NCBI RefSeq assembly: GCF_002159185.1
Contig: NZ_NFHD01000008.1
Coordinates: forward strand, 51,676 to 115,675
Length of the DNA: 64,000 nucleotides
Direction of reading: 5' to 3'
Source: Gemmiger sp. An87
GTDB lineage: Bacteria > Bacillota > Clostridia > Oscillospirales > Ruminococcaceae
Shown piece by piece: positions 8,953 to 18,523 of the stretch (its first letter is position 1; each line of letters begins with the position of its first letter). The translations under genes and the position numbers were made by a program. The notes beneath the pieces were generated by a model. It saw only the letters and a program-made list of their open reading frames with translations, was not told the DNA's origin and made no database searches.

Positions 8953-9783
8953 ATGAGCACACAAACAAGCAAGACCCTGAACAAGACCCTCACCTATGTG
9001 GCATTGATCCTGGGCAGCGTGGTTATGATCTTTCCCTTCGTGTGGATGCTGCTCACCAGCTTCAAGACCCAGGCCGAATCCATGGCGGTGCCGCCCCAGC
9101 TGCTGCCCAGCCAGTGGAACCTGGACAACTTCATCACCGCGCTGGAAAGCCTGCCCTTCGTGAACCTGTATGTGAACACCGCACTGCTCATCCTCTTCCG
9201 GGTACTGTGCGCCGTGGTGTTCAGCTCCATGGCCGGCTACGCCTTCGCCAAGCTGAACTTCCCCTTTAAGAAGTTCCTGTTCACCATCGTTCTGGTGCAG
9301 ATGATGCTGCCCAGCCAGATCTTCATCATTCCCCAGTACTTAATGCTGGCCCGCATGGGTCTGACCAACACCATCTTCGCGCTGGTGTTCCCCGGCCTGG
9401 TCAGCGCCTTCGGCACCTTCTTTTTGCGCCAGACCTACCTGGGCATTCCCAACGAGATCGCCGAGGCCGCCTATCTGGACGGCTGCAACAAGTGGCAGAC
9501 CTTCACCCGCGTCATGCTGCCCCTCACCGGCTCCAGCATGGCCGCGCTGGCCATCTTCACCGCGGTGTTCGCTTACTCCGACCTGATGTGGCCGCTGATC
9601 TGCAACATCGACCTGAACATGATGACCCTGTCTGCCGGCCTGTCCACCCTGAACGGCCAGTACACCACCAACTTCCCGGTTCTGATGTCCGGCAGCCTGC
9701 TGGCCATGATCCCCATGGTGATCCTGTACCTGATCTTCCAGAAGCAGTTCATCCAGGGCATCGCCATGACCGGCGGCAAGTAA
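8953..9783 (+). CDS. ABC sugar transporter permease, MalG/RafG type
   Basis: A 276-residue partner permease beginning 3 bp after the preceding gene. Six membrane segments are predicted, and the EAA loop reads EAAYLDGCNKWQTFTRVMLPL. The short C-terminus (MTGGK) is typical of MalG-type subunits. Tight spacing indicates co-translation with the first permease. Confidence 0.92.
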   Translation: MSTQTSKTLNKTLTYVALILGSVVMIFPFVWMLLTSFKTQAESMAVPPQLLPSQWNLDNFITALESLPFVNLYVNTALLILFRVLCAVVFSSMAGYAFAKLNFPFKKFLFTIVLVQMMLPSQIFIIPQYLMLARMGLTNTIFALVFPGLVSAFGTFFLRQTYLGIPNEIAEAAYLDGCNKWQTFTRVMLPLTGSSMAALAIFTAVFAYSDLMWPLICNIDLNMMTLSAGLSTLNGQYTTNFPVLMSGSLLAMIPMVILYLIFQKQFIQGIAMTGGK

Positions 9784-9928
9784 CCACTAAGCGTTTCCCC
9801 TTATCACGGCAGGCGGCCGGCCGAATCCCGGCCAGCCGCCCGCCTCGTGCTTTTTATCCACCTTTTCCAATTCCAGCGCCGGACCTCCAGGGCCCGGTGC
9901 GATTCCAAACTTCCAGGAGGACCCTTGT

Positions 9929-12181
9929 ATGGGCATTCAATTCGACGCCGCCGCGCGCACCTTTACCCTTTCCACCCGCAGCACCACCTACCAGATGGGG
10001 CTGGACCATCTGGACCGCCTGCTCCATCTCTACTACGGCCCGGCCATCGGCCAGGGCGATCTGGCGGCCATGTATCCCCCGGCGGACCGGGGCTTCTCGC
10101 CCAACCACAACGCCGACCGGGCGCGCCGTGGCATCTCGCCGGACACTTTGCCCCAGGAATACACCGGCTGCAACACCGGCGACTTCCGCCTCTCCTGCCT
10201 GGTGGTGCGGGATGAAGCCGGCGCAGCCGGGGCCGAGTGGCGCTACGCAAGCCATACCATCCAGAAGGGCAAATACGCCCTGACCGGCCTGCCCAGCGCC
10301 CACGACGAGGAAAACGAGGCCGAGACCCTGTGCATCCGCATGGAGGACGGCGTGACCGGCCTGGCGCTGGAGCTGCTGTACGGCGTGTTCGCTGAGCAGG
10401 ACATCATCACCCGGGCCGTGCGTCTGGTGAACGGCGGCAATCAGACTCTGCGTCTGGAAAAGGCCGCCTCCATGTGCCTGGACCTGCCCTTCGGCCGGTG
10501 GGATCTGATTCACTTCCACGGCCGCCACACCATGGAGCGCCAGGCCGAGCGTGTGCCCCTGCTGAACGCCATCCAGACCGTGTCCTCCACCCGCGGCGCC
10601 TCCAGCCACCACCACAACCCCTTCGTGATTCTGTGCGACCGCAAGGCAAACGAGGAGCACGGCCTGTGCTACGGCGTGATGCCGGTGTACTCCGGCAGCC
10701 ACCGCACCGACGTGGAGGTGGACCAGAACGGCCTGACCCGCATCGTGAGCGGCATCCACAACGAGCGCTTTAGCTGGCAGCTGGCCCCCGGTGAGGCCTT
10801 CACCGCCCCCGAGGTCATTCTGGCCTGCACCGAAAACGGCCTGACCGCCCTGTCCCAGCAGTATCACCGGTTCATCCGGCACAACGTCTGCCGGGGCGAG
10901 CACCGCTTCGCCCGCCGCCCGGTGCTGATCAACAACTGGGAGGCCACCTACTTCGACTTTGATTCCGACGCCATCGTGCGCATCGCCGAGAAGGCGGCGG
11001 CCCTGGGCGTGGAAATGCTGGTGCTGGACGACGGCTGGTTCGGCAAGCGGGACGACGACAACAGCGGCCTGGGCGACTGGTTCGTGAACGAGAAGAAGCT
11101 GCCCGGCGGCCTGACTCCCCTGATTCAGCGGGTGAACGCGCTGGGCATGAAGTTCGGCATCTGGGTGGAGCCGGAGATGGTGAGCGAGGATTCCGATTTG
11201 TACCGGACGCATCCGGACTGGGCCCTCACCCTGCCGGGCCGCGCCCCGGTGATGAGCCGCAACCAGATGGTGCTGGACATGGGCCGCCCCGAGGTGGTGG
11301 ACTACCTGACCGAGCGGCTGACCGACCTGCTGGCCAACAACCCCATCGCCTATGTGAAGTGGGACATGAACCGGAACATGACCGACGTGTACAGCCGGGT
11401 GCTGCCCGCCGAGCGGCAGGGCGAAGCGGCCCACCGGTACATGCTGGGCGTTTACCGGCTGCTGGAGACCCTGACCACCCGCTTCCCCCATGTGCTGTTT
11501 GAGGGCTGCGCGGGCGGCGGCGGACGCTTTGACGCGGGCATGCTGGCCTACTTCACCCAGATCTGGTGCAGCGACGACACCGACGCCATCGAGCGGCTGG
11601 TGATCCAGCACGGCACCTCCTTCGGCTACCCGGTGAGCAGCATGGGCGCGCATGTGTCCGCCTGCCCCAACCACCAGACCGGCCGCACCACTCCCCTGTG
11701 GACCCGGGCGGTGGCGGCCATGTCCGGCACCTTCGGCTACGAGCTGGACCTGAACAAGCTGAGCGACGAGGAAGCCGCCCAGGTGAAGGAGCAGATCGCC
11801 TTCTTCGACAAGCACTACCAGCTGATTCAGAACGGGCTGTATTACCGGCTCACCGACCCCACCGAGGAAAGCCGCTACGCGGCCTGGCAGTTCGTGGACG
11901 AGGAGCAGAGCGAGGCGCTGTTCAATCTGATTCTCACCCATCCGGAGGCCAACGCCCGCCCGCTGCACGTGTGGCTGCGGGGCCTTGACCCGGACGCTCT
12001 GTACCGTGTGGAGAGCCTGGACATCCACGGCTGCCACTGCGCGCCCCAGGCAGGCCTGGACCTGGCCATGGAGGGCGTGGGCAAAACCTACAGCGGCAGC
12101 ACCCTGATGCGCGCAGGCTACACCCTGCCCCAGCTGGCCGGCGACTACCCCAGCGTGCAGATGTATGTAAAGCGCGTATAA
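9929..12181 (+). CDS. alpha-galactosidase, glycoside hydrolase family 36
   Basis: A 750-residue enzyme that releases alpha-1,6-linked galactose from melibiose, raffinose and related sugars. It has no signal peptide, so it acts in the cytoplasm on imported sugar. An N-terminal beta-supersandwich is followed by a TIM barrel with VLDDGWFGKRDDD, the nucleophile near D479 in YVKWDMNRN, and the acid/base near D549 in WCSDDTDAIERL; spacing and length match AgaA-type enzymes. Start 9929 follows AGGAGGA. A 145-bp gap separates it from the permeases, but no terminator intervenes. Confidence 0.95.
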   Translation: MGIQFDAAARTFTLSTRSTTYQMGLDHLDRLLHLYYGPAIGQGDLAAMYPPADRGFSPNHNADRARRGISPDTLPQEYTGCNTGDFRLSCLVVRDEAGAAGAEWRYASHTIQKGKYALTGLPSAHDEENEAETLCIRMEDGVTGLALELLYGVFAEQDIITRAVRLVNGGNQTLRLEKAASMCLDLPFGRWDLIHFHGRHTMERQAERVPLLNAIQTVSSTRGASSHHHNPFVILCDRKANEEHGLCYGVMPVYSGSHRTDVEVDQNGLTRIVSGIHNERFSWQLAPGEAFTAPEVILACTENGLTALSQQYHRFIRHNVCRGEHRFARRPVLINNWEATYFDFDSDAIVRIAEKAAALGVEMLVLDDGWFGKRDDDNSGLGDWFVNEKKLPGGLTPLIQRVNALGMKFGIWVEPEMVSEDSDLYRTHPDWALTLPGRAPVMSRNQMVLDMGRPEVVDYLTERLTDLLANNPIAYVKWDMNRNMTDVYSRVLPAERQGEAAHRYMLGVYRLLETLTTRFPHVLFEGCAGGGGRFDAGMLAYFTQIWCSDDTDAIERLVIQHGTSFGYPVSSMGAHVSACPNHQTGRTTPLWTRAVAAMSGTFGYELDLNKLSDEEAAQVKEQIAFFDKHYQLIQNGLYYRLTDPTEESRYAAWQFVDEEQSEALFNLILTHPEANARPLHVWLRGLDPDALYRVESLDIHGCHCAPQAGLDLAMEGVGKTYSGSTLMRAGYTLPQLAGDYPSVQMYVKRV

Positions 12182-12213
12182 GCAAAACGAGAAGAGAGAA
12201 GAAAAAGTAAAAC

Positions 12214-12244
12214 AAAAAAAGCCCGGGAAAGGGAAAGCCCGGGC
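12214..12244 (-). terminator. terminator for the leftward HEPN-like gene
   Basis: GCCCGGG/CCCGGGC arms (12221-12227 and 12238-12244) precede a T tract on the minus strand (A run 12214-12220). Confidence 0.6.
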
Positions 12245-12263
12245 CATATAGAGGGATGGATAA

Positions 12264-12294
12264 CCCCCGGCGGCAGCTTGCCGCCGGGGGTTTT
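12264..12294 (+). terminator. intrinsic terminator of the alpha-galactosidase operon
   Basis: A perfect 12-bp GC-rich stem (12264-12275 with 12279-12290) with a 3-base loop, followed by TTTT, 83 bases after the GH36 stop. Confidence 0.8.
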
Positions 12295-12342
12295 GTGGTA
12301 ATCAGATAGTATTGCACCTACTTAGCAACCACGTTCTTTTTA

Positions 12343-12972
12343 TCAAAAAGGGAGAAATGCCTTTCCGACAATACGAAGAATACTGCTGTCATAAATCTTA
12401 TTAAAATCAGAAAAATCGCATCTCAAAAGTCTTTGACAATACGGATCATATTGTTGACCTCGAATATATACATATTCATGAATCTCTTTTTGAATCTCCG
12501 AAAACAGAACATTTATATCTTTTACCAAATCAATAAACTCATTGGAATATAGTGTAGTTGTACCTTTGGGGGTTCGATATACCAGATAAAAAAGTTGATT
12601 CGTTCCTCCTCCAGTGCTTCGAAACTCCACACAATGCATCTGGTGCTCATATTTATTTCTTAACTCTTTGATTCGAACCAAAAAATCAGTATGATCTTTT
12701 AGAATTGTATTATATCCTTCTCTTAAAAAGCAAATTTCATCTGAAAATTCTGACAATCCATCTTTTTCCGAAATCACATACTTATCGCTACTTTTTTGAT
12801 GCGCATATGGTACAATCTGCGGAATTGCACAAATAATCTCTTGTATATGCCTATGATACTTCCATCGATCATCTTTAAATGCATGTGTTCCGCAGAAAGT
12901 AATCAAGTTTCTGTTTAGGTCATATAGTGTTTCAAAATATCCGTCCACAGCACTAATTATTTTATCATTCAT
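12343..12972 (-). CDS. orphan AT-rich gene with R-X4-H motif, possible HEPN-domain protein
   Basis: A 209-residue soluble protein of unrecognised family. Base composition is far more AT-rich than any neighbour and codon choice is correspondingly different, pointing to recent transfer. The predicted secondary structure is mostly helical. RNKYEH (about residue 107) fits the R-(X4-6)-H active-site pattern of HEPN ribonucleases, where the Arg is often followed by Asn. The sequence is rich in Tyr, His and charged residues and has no signal peptide or membrane segment. A consensus promoter and GAAGGG ribosome site precede it. There is no partner gene next to it, so a toxin-antitoxin or abortive-infection role is only a possibility. 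Confidence 0.6.
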   Translation of the reverse strand: MNDKIISAVDGYFETLYDLNRNLITFCGTHAFKDDRWKYHRHIQEIICAIPQIVPYAHQKSSDKYVISEKDGLSEFSDEICFLREGYNTILKDHTDFLVRIKELRNKYEHQMHCVEFRSTGGGTNQLFYLVYRTPKGTTTLYSNEFIDLVKDINVLFSEIQKEIHEYVYIRGQQYDPYCQRLLRCDFSDFNKIYDSSILRIVGKAFLPF

Positions 12973-13008
12973 ATCAATTTCCCTTCACTATCTACTAAAG
13001 CTTATTTT

Positions 13009-13037
13009 ATTATACCATCCCCCCGCCCGGCGCTCAA
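13009..13037 (-). promoter_or_regulatory. promoter of the HEPN-like orphan gene
   Basis: On the minus strand TTGAGC (13032-13037), 17-bp spacer, TATAAT (13009-13014). The GC-rich spacer belongs to the host chromosome and the -10 to the AT-rich segment, so the junction of the low-GC insert lies at about 13015. Confidence 0.6.
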
Positions 13038-13082
13038 TTTGTAATTCAGTCCTTCCCGGTTTGTGTCCCGTTTTCGGTACAC

Positions 13083-13121
13083 AAAAACGCGCCGCCTCCC
13101 ACAACGGGAAGCGGCGCGTTT
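13083..13121 (-). terminator. intrinsic terminator of aspS
   Basis: AACGCGCCGC (13086-13095) pairs with GCGGCGCGTT (13111-13120), with a T tract on the minus strand beyond it, 20 bases after the aspS stop. Confidence 0.8.
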
Positions 13122-13141
13122 GCCGTTTATTCAGTTGGCAC

Positions 13142-14926
<1,785 letters not shown>

Positions 14927-15002
14927 AATTTGATTTACCCCTTTTATTTCAATCGCTGAAGCCCGAGAAATTCCCGGGCTCCGCAAATTCTTAGACCGTT
15001 TT

Positions 15003-15031
15003 ATTATACCTCTTTCGGCAACATATTACAA
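15003..15031 (-). promoter_or_regulatory. promoter of aspS
   Basis: TTGTAA (15026-15031), 17-bp spacer, perfect TATAAT (15003-15008) on the minus strand, about 75 bp upstream of the aspS start. A short hairpin (AGCCCG/CGGGCT, near 14960-14982) lies in the leader. Confidence 0.65.
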
Positions 15032-15163
15032 GGCAAAGCGGCCTTTGCGGCTTGTTTTTTGCCCGCCGGGCGCTTACAATGAGGGCAGAAGAGCTGTTTT
15101 TGTCATTTTGGCCCGGGCGGTTCGCTGACCGCACCGGGGCCGTCCCAAAGGAGGGACTCCCCC

Positions 15164-15685
15164 ATGAAGATCCTTCTTTCCCTTGCCTGCTGCCTTTTGG
15201 CAGCGCTGCTGGCCGGGTGCGCGCCCGGCGTGGCCTCCTCCACCTCCCTGCCCGATTCCGGCAGTCCGGCGTCCGTTTCGCAGCCTGTCGGCGAAGCGGC
15301 AAGCGCCAGTGAACCTGCCGCCAGCGAGACCCCGGAGTGGACCGACGAAGCGGTGGCGGAGCTGTTCCTCGCCCAGGAGCAGAACGAGCGGCGCACGGTG
15401 CTTGACTGCGCGGCGGTGCCGGACGGCGGCGAGGAGCTGGTGGGCGTGGTTCTGTACGCGGAGCCAGAGCACACCGATGTGCGGCTGGCGTTTCTTTCAT
15501 CCGACGGCACCTTCCAGCCGATGGGCCTGGAAGCTACTCCCGCCGACCCCAGCGGCCTGACCTATCTGGGCGAGGGCAAATTCCGGCTGGACCTTCTGGA
15601 CGAAAACGGAGCGCCCTCCGGGCAGGTCATCACCTTCCGCCGGGACGGCGCGGAGACCTTCTTCGCGATGGAGCCGGAGGAGTAA
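15164..15685 (+). CDS. small secreted lipoprotein of unknown function
   Basis: A 173-residue protein with a signal peptide and lipobox LLAGC, giving lipidated C19. A Ser/Ala/Pro-rich linker (about 24-60) is followed by a compact domain (about 65-172) ending in FRRDGAETFFAMEPEE. It has an AAAGGAGG ribosome site. The signal and linker resemble those of the lipoprotein array at 48-60 kb, but the domain is much shorter and lacks the C-x4-C-x-H motif, so I do not place it in that family. Confidence 0.75.
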   Translation: MKILLSLACCLLAALLAGCAPGVASSTSLPDSGSPASVSQPVGEAASASEPAASETPEWTDEAVAELFLAQEQNERRTVLDCAAVPDGGEELVGVVLYAEPEHTDVRLAFLSSDGTFQPMGLEATPADPSGLTYLGEGKFRLDLLDENGAPSGQVITFRRDGAETFFAMEPEE

Positions 15686-15744
15686 CGCTAAAATCCACCC
15701 CAATTCCACATTTTATCAAGGATACAAAGAAACCCCGCACGTTC

Positions 15745-15773
15745 TCGACAAAACGCGCGGGGTTTGTTACAAT
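15745..15773 (+). promoter_or_regulatory. promoter of the small toxin-like gene
   Basis: TCGACA (15745-15750), exactly 17-bp spacer, TACAAT (15768-15773). It overlaps a hairpin (about 15731-15767) that may terminate the preceding lipoprotein transcript. Predicted transcription starts near 15780, about 120 nt before the ORF at 15902. Confidence 0.55.
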
Positions 15774-15840
15774 GGGAGCGGTGGTGCTGCCGGACACGGC
15801 AGGCGGTCCAGTCCCCATTGCACGCTGCGCAAAGGCAGCG

Positions 15841-15880
15841 GCAGCGGGGCGAAGCTTCTGTTTTTCCCCGCTGCTTTTTT
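15841..15880 (+). terminator. intrinsic terminator inside the toxin leader
   Basis: GCAGCGGGG (15841-15849) pairs perfectly with CCCCGCTGC (15866-15874) and is followed by six T. It lies between the promoter at 15745 and the ribosome site at about 15884, so most transcripts should end before the ORF: an attenuator, or the end of a roughly 100-nt small RNA. Confidence 0.65.
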
Positions 15881-15901
15881 GCAGAGGGGGTGATTCCTTC
15901 C

Positions 15902-16009
15902 ATGACGTTACAGGAGGTCCTTTCGCTTCTGACCTTAATCGGCGGAGCAGTCTACGGGACGTTTCAAATCGTTTGGACGATCACACACGATAACAAAAAA
16001 CGGAAGTAA
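15902..16009 (+). CDS. 35-residue single-span membrane peptide, candidate type I toxin
   Basis: The peptide begins MTLQEVLSLLTLIGG, has one hydrophobic segment (about 5-26) and ends in a polar, basic tail (HDNKKRK). This layout matches holin-like/TxpA-type toxins of Firmicutes. The ATG at 15902 follows GAGGGGGTGATTCC, a near-ideal ribosome site. A convergent antisense transcription unit overlaps its 3' end, the classical arrangement of TxpA/RatA and BsrG/SR4. Toxicity is not shown by sequence alone. Confidence 0.6.
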   Translation: MTLQEVLSLLTLIGGAVYGTFQIVWTITHDNKKRK

Positions 16010-16090
16010 GCCGCCGCACCTCCCCAGGAACGCGGTTTACTTCCGTAAATCTCCAAGGGACTGACCCGTCTCCGGGCAGTACCACTTTCT
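15995..16090 (-). ncRNA. candidate antisense antitoxin RNA
   Basis: Starting after the minus-strand promoter at 16097-16125, a transcript of about 95 nt would contain a small hairpin (ACTG-CCCG/CGGG-TCAGT, 16058-16080) and end at a strong terminator whose 9-bp outer stem pairs 16037-16045 with 16001-16009, followed by six T (15995-16000). The terminator is built from the last codons of the toxin ORF, so the RNA overlaps the toxin message at its 3' end and 3' untranslated region. Confidence 0.6.
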
Positions 16091-16096
16091 GTTAAT

Positions 16097-16125
16097 ATTA
16101 TACCCCAGCCCTGTGCAAAACGCAA
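16097..16125 (-). promoter_or_regulatory. promoter of the antisense RNA
   Basis: TTGCGT (16120-16125), 17-bp spacer, perfect TATAAT (16097-16102) on the minus strand. No minus-strand ORF of interest follows, so a non-coding RNA is the likely product. Confidence 0.6.
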
Positions 16126-16151
16126 GCGGCCCACCCAAAGGAGGCCTTCCC

Positions 16152-16685
16152 ATGCTGTACACCACAACCCTGACCGGCCCGCTGGGGCCGGTGATGCTGG
16201 CAGGCACCGAGACCCATCTGACCGGCCTGTGGCTGGAGGGGCAGATGCACTTCGCCGCCCATCTGCCGCCGGATGTGCCAAAGCGGCCGGACCTGCCCCC
16301 GTTCGAGCTGGCCCGGCACTGGCTGGAGGACTACTTCGCGGGGCATGCTCCCGACCCGGCGGCGCTGCCGCTGGCCCCACAGGGCAGCGAATTTCAAAAG
16401 CAGGTGTGGGCGCTGCTGCTGGCAATCCCCTACGGGCAGACCACCACCTACGGCGCGCTGGCCCGGGCCATTTCCGCCCAGACCGGCCGCCCCATGGCCA
16501 GTCAGGCGGTGGGAGGCGCGGTGGGCCGCAACCCCATTTCCATCATCATCCCCTGCCACCGGGTGGTGGGCACCGGCGGCAGCCTGACCGGCTACGCGGG
16601 CGGGCTGGACAAAAAGCGCTGGCTACTGGCCCACGAGGGCGTGGACCTGACCAACTTTTCCACACCCGAACCCCGCCGCCGTTGA
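16152..16685 (+). CDS. ogt: methylated-DNA--protein-cysteine methyltransferase
   Basis: A 177-residue suicide repair protein that moves alkyl groups from O6-alkylguanine or O4-alkylthymine to itself. The acceptor is C135 in IPCHRVVG. Family signatures include QVWALLLAIPYGQTTTYGALA (helix-turn-helix region) and GYAGGLDKKRWLLAHE. Start 16152 (MLYTTTL) follows AAGGAGG; an in-frame start 13 codons earlier has no ribosome site. It stands alone and ends in a strong terminator. No Ada-type N-terminal domain is present. Confidence 0.95.
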   Translation: MLYTTTLTGPLGPVMLAGTETHLTGLWLEGQMHFAAHLPPDVPKRPDLPPFELARHWLEDYFAGHAPDPAALPLAPQGSEFQKQVWALLLAIPYGQTTTYGALARAISAQTGRPMASQAVGGAVGRNPISIIIPCHRVVGTGGSLTGYAGGLDKKRWLLAHEGVDLTNFSTPEPRRR

Positions 16686-16708
16686 AAACCTTCTCCCCAA
16701 AAATGCAC

Positions 16709-16754
16709 AAAGCCCCCGGGACCGGAAAACACTTCCGGCCTCGGGGGCTTTTTT
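16709..16754 (+). terminator. intrinsic terminator of ogt
   Basis: AAGCCCCCG...CGGGGGCTT outer stem with an inner CCGGAA/TTCCGG stem, followed by a T tract. Confidence 0.85.
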
Positions 16755-16804
16755 CATTCAGAACGCAGATTCTCCGGGGGAGCATGCTCCCCCCGCGAAG
16801 GGCC

Positions 16805-17080
16805 TCACCGCCGCAGGAAAAACCCTGCCAGGCAGACGACGGCCGCCAGCGCCAGCGCTGCGATCTGCCAAAGCTGGCGCGCACGCACCGCGCCCCAGAA
16901 CCGCACCGCCCAGCGGGCGGCCAGGAACACCAGGCACAGGGCAATGAAGCCCATGCCCAGCGGCGCACCGATGGCGTAGATCGGGTCCGGCCAGGCCTTA
17001 CCGCTGACCATCACCACCAGCAGGATGCCCAGGCCCGCCACCGCGCAGCCAAAGGCCAGCCGGTAGAGCAGCCGCTCCAT
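16805..17080 (-). CDS. small membrane protein of unknown function
   Basis: A 91-residue protein with three predicted membrane segments (about 7-27, 38-57, 70-88) and an Arg-rich loop. It begins 3 bp after the stop of the DUF4234 gene and ends in FFLRR. I recognise no family. The tight spacing suggests translational coupling to DUF4234. Confidence 0.65.
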   Translation of the reverse strand: MERLLYRLAFGCAVAGLGILLVVMVSGKAWPDPIYAIGAPLGMGFIALCLVFLAARWAVRFWGAVRARQLWQIAALALAAVVCLAGFFLRR

Positions 17081-17083
17081 GGC

Positions 17084-17416
17084 TTAGTACCGGAAACGGG
17101 CCGCGTTGTTGATGTCGTTCTGCATGATGGCCCAGTTCACGATGGAGAAGCCGAACACACCCAGCAGCACGAACAGCAGGCTGTTGTCGCTGCCGCCGTT
17201 CACGGTCATGTAGGCCTTGCCCATCTTGTAGTTCCAGTACAGGCCGTAGATGCCGCAGGTAATGATGTCCAGCAGAATCACGGTGATGCCGCTGGTCTGC
17301 CATTCCTGAGGCGCCACCGCACGGGCATACTCGTTCAGGGTATACATCCAATACAGGCCGTAAATGCCGCAGGTAATGATGCTCAGCAGGATGCACACCA
17401 CAATGTTTCTTGTCAT
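17084..17416 (-). CDS. DUF4234 family membrane protein
   Basis: A 110-residue protein with a repeated motif: IITCGIYGLYWMYTLNEYA near the N-terminus and IITCGIYGLYWNYKMGKAY about 40 residues later, characteristic of DUF4234. Three hydrophobic segments are likely. It starts after AAGGAG. It sits between a DUF2752 gene and another small membrane protein, a grouping common in Firmicutes whose role is unknown. Confidence 0.85.
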   Translation of the reverse strand: MTRNIVVCILLSIITCGIYGLYWMYTLNEYARAVAPQEWQTSGITVILLDIITCGIYGLYWNYKMGKAYMTVNGGSDNSLLFVLLGVFGFSIVNWAIMQNDINNAARFRY

Positions 17417-17461
17417 GGGAAATTTCTCCTTTTTTGGTCGCTGTTTGCGAAGAATACGGCC

Positions 17462-17824
17462 TTACACAAGGCCCATCAGGGGCGCAAGGTTGCGCCAGAC
17501 GCCCCAGACTGCAAAATAGACGATCAGCCCCACGCCCACCGCGTTCACCGCGCGGCCCCGGGCGGGGCGCTGCCGCAGCCAGCCCCAGAGCAGCCAGCAA
17601 AGATACGGCCCCAGCACCGGCAGGCTGAACGCAAGGCCGGGATTCGCGGCAAAGGCCGCGCTCACATCCCCGTGCAGCAGGGCCAGAATGGCGGTGGTAA
17701 TGCCGCAGGCCGGGCACTTGAGCCCGGTGAGCAGGTGCAGCGGGCAGGGCACAATGAGGCCCAGGGTCTGGGTCTCCAGGGCATACAACGCCCCCACACC
17801 GGCCAGAATCAGGGCGCTCTGCAC
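17462..17824 (-). CDS. DUF2752 family membrane protein
   Basis: The core CPLHLLTGLKCPACGITTA followed by ALLHGDVSAAFAANPGL is the DUF2752 signature, with its C-x2-C pair. The open frame extends upstream to 17992, but that extension reads through the mgsA terminator hairpin and even overlaps mgsA; family members begin just before the first membrane segment, so GTG 17824 is the better start, though its ribosome site is weak. About three membrane segments. First gene of a three-gene membrane-protein cluster. Confidence 0.75.
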   Translation of the reverse strand: MQSALILAGVGALYALETQTLGLIVPCPLHLLTGLKCPACGITTAILALLHGDVSAAFAANPGLAFSLPVLGPYLCWLLWGWLRQRPARGRAVNAVGVGLIVYFAVWGVWRNLAPLMGLV

Positions 17825-17870
17825 CCGGCGGGGGCAAAGTCCCAGCCGGGCAACCCCCGCTTGAAAACGC

Positions 17871-17910
17871 AAAGGGGCCTTTCGGCAAATACCGAAAAGC
17901 CCCGTTTTTA
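17871..17910 (-). terminator. terminator of the minD-mgsA unit
   Basis: GGGGCCTTTCGG (17874-17885) pairs with the run at 17892-17903 (loop 17886-17891) 31 bases after the mgsA stop. A T tract on the plus strand at 17905 also allows rightward use. Confidence 0.7.
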
Positions 17911-17933
17911 CTTGGTCACGGCGCTCCGGCATG

Positions 17934-18341
17934 TTAGTGCTGGGGCGGGTTGACGATGTTGCGCCACTCCAGATCGCCCCGCTCCAGGCCATGGATGAGC
18001 ACTTCGGCGGTGGCGATGTTGGTGGCGATGGGAATGTTGCGCACGTCGCAAAGACGCAGCAGATTCATCTCGTTGGGTTCATGAGGTTTCGCACTGATGG
18101 GATCGCGGAAAAACAGAAGCAGGTCGATCTCATTGCAGGCGATGCGGGCCGCGATCTGCTGATCACCCCCGTGCACGCCGGACAAAAAGCACTGGATGGG
18201 CAGGCCGGTGGCCTCGCTCACCAGCTTGCCGGTGGTACCGGTGGCCAGCAGGTTGTGCTGGCTGAGCACCCGGCAATAAGCGATGCAGAACTGCACCATC
18301 AATTCCTTCTTCGCGTCATGCGCGATCAATGCGATGTTCAT
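17934..18341 (-). CDS. mgsA: methylglyoxal synthase
   Basis: A 135-residue enzyme converting dihydroxyacetone phosphate to methylglyoxal and phosphate, a bypass that relieves phosphosugar stress. Signatures: [34 protein letters not shown] and [14 protein letters not shown] with the downstream TNIATAE. Start 18341 follows AAGGAGGGCG; a longer frame begins in non-coding DNA. It is the last gene of the shape/division cluster, as in many Clostridia where mgsA follows the min genes and rodA. Confidence 0.93.
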   Translation of the reverse strand: MNIALIAHDAKKELMVQFCIAYCRVLSQHNLLATGTTGKLVSEATGLPIQCFLSGVHGGDQQIAARIACNEIDLLLFFRDPISAKPHEPNEMNLLRLCDVRNIPIATNIATAEVLIHGLERGDLEWRNIVNPPQH

Positions 18342-18523
18342 GGACGTAACGCCCTCCTTCTTAAAACAAGCTAACGTTCTGGCGTGCCCGGGCGGCACGC
18401 ACCTTCTCCAAACCTTTATGGGGGATTGCCTCTATGGGGGCGAACCGCCGGGGCTCGCCCGAAGTGGATCAAACAAATGGGAAACCATGCCGCAGCATGG
18501 GCAAAACAATTTGGATGCGCCTT

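Noticed and set aside
14927..15060. T-box or other amino-acid riboswitch ahead of aspS
   Set aside because: The promoter lies only about 75 bp from the start, the leader is too short and no T-box consensus or antiterminator is visible; only a small hairpin is present.
15164..15685. Eighth member of the array lipoprotein family
   Set aside because: It shares only the signal peptide type and linker composition; it is less than half the length and has no C-x4-C-x-H motif, DYAS strand or PNY end.
15764..16009. An 81-codon version of the small toxin-like ORF
   Set aside because: The longer frame starts inside the promoter and reads through the leader terminator; the ribosome site clearly belongs to the ATG at 15902.
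18342..18523. Possible small gene (minE-sized) between minD and mgsA
   Set aside because: The 182-bp gap has no ORF with a ribosome site and MinE-like sequence; short frames there are shadows.
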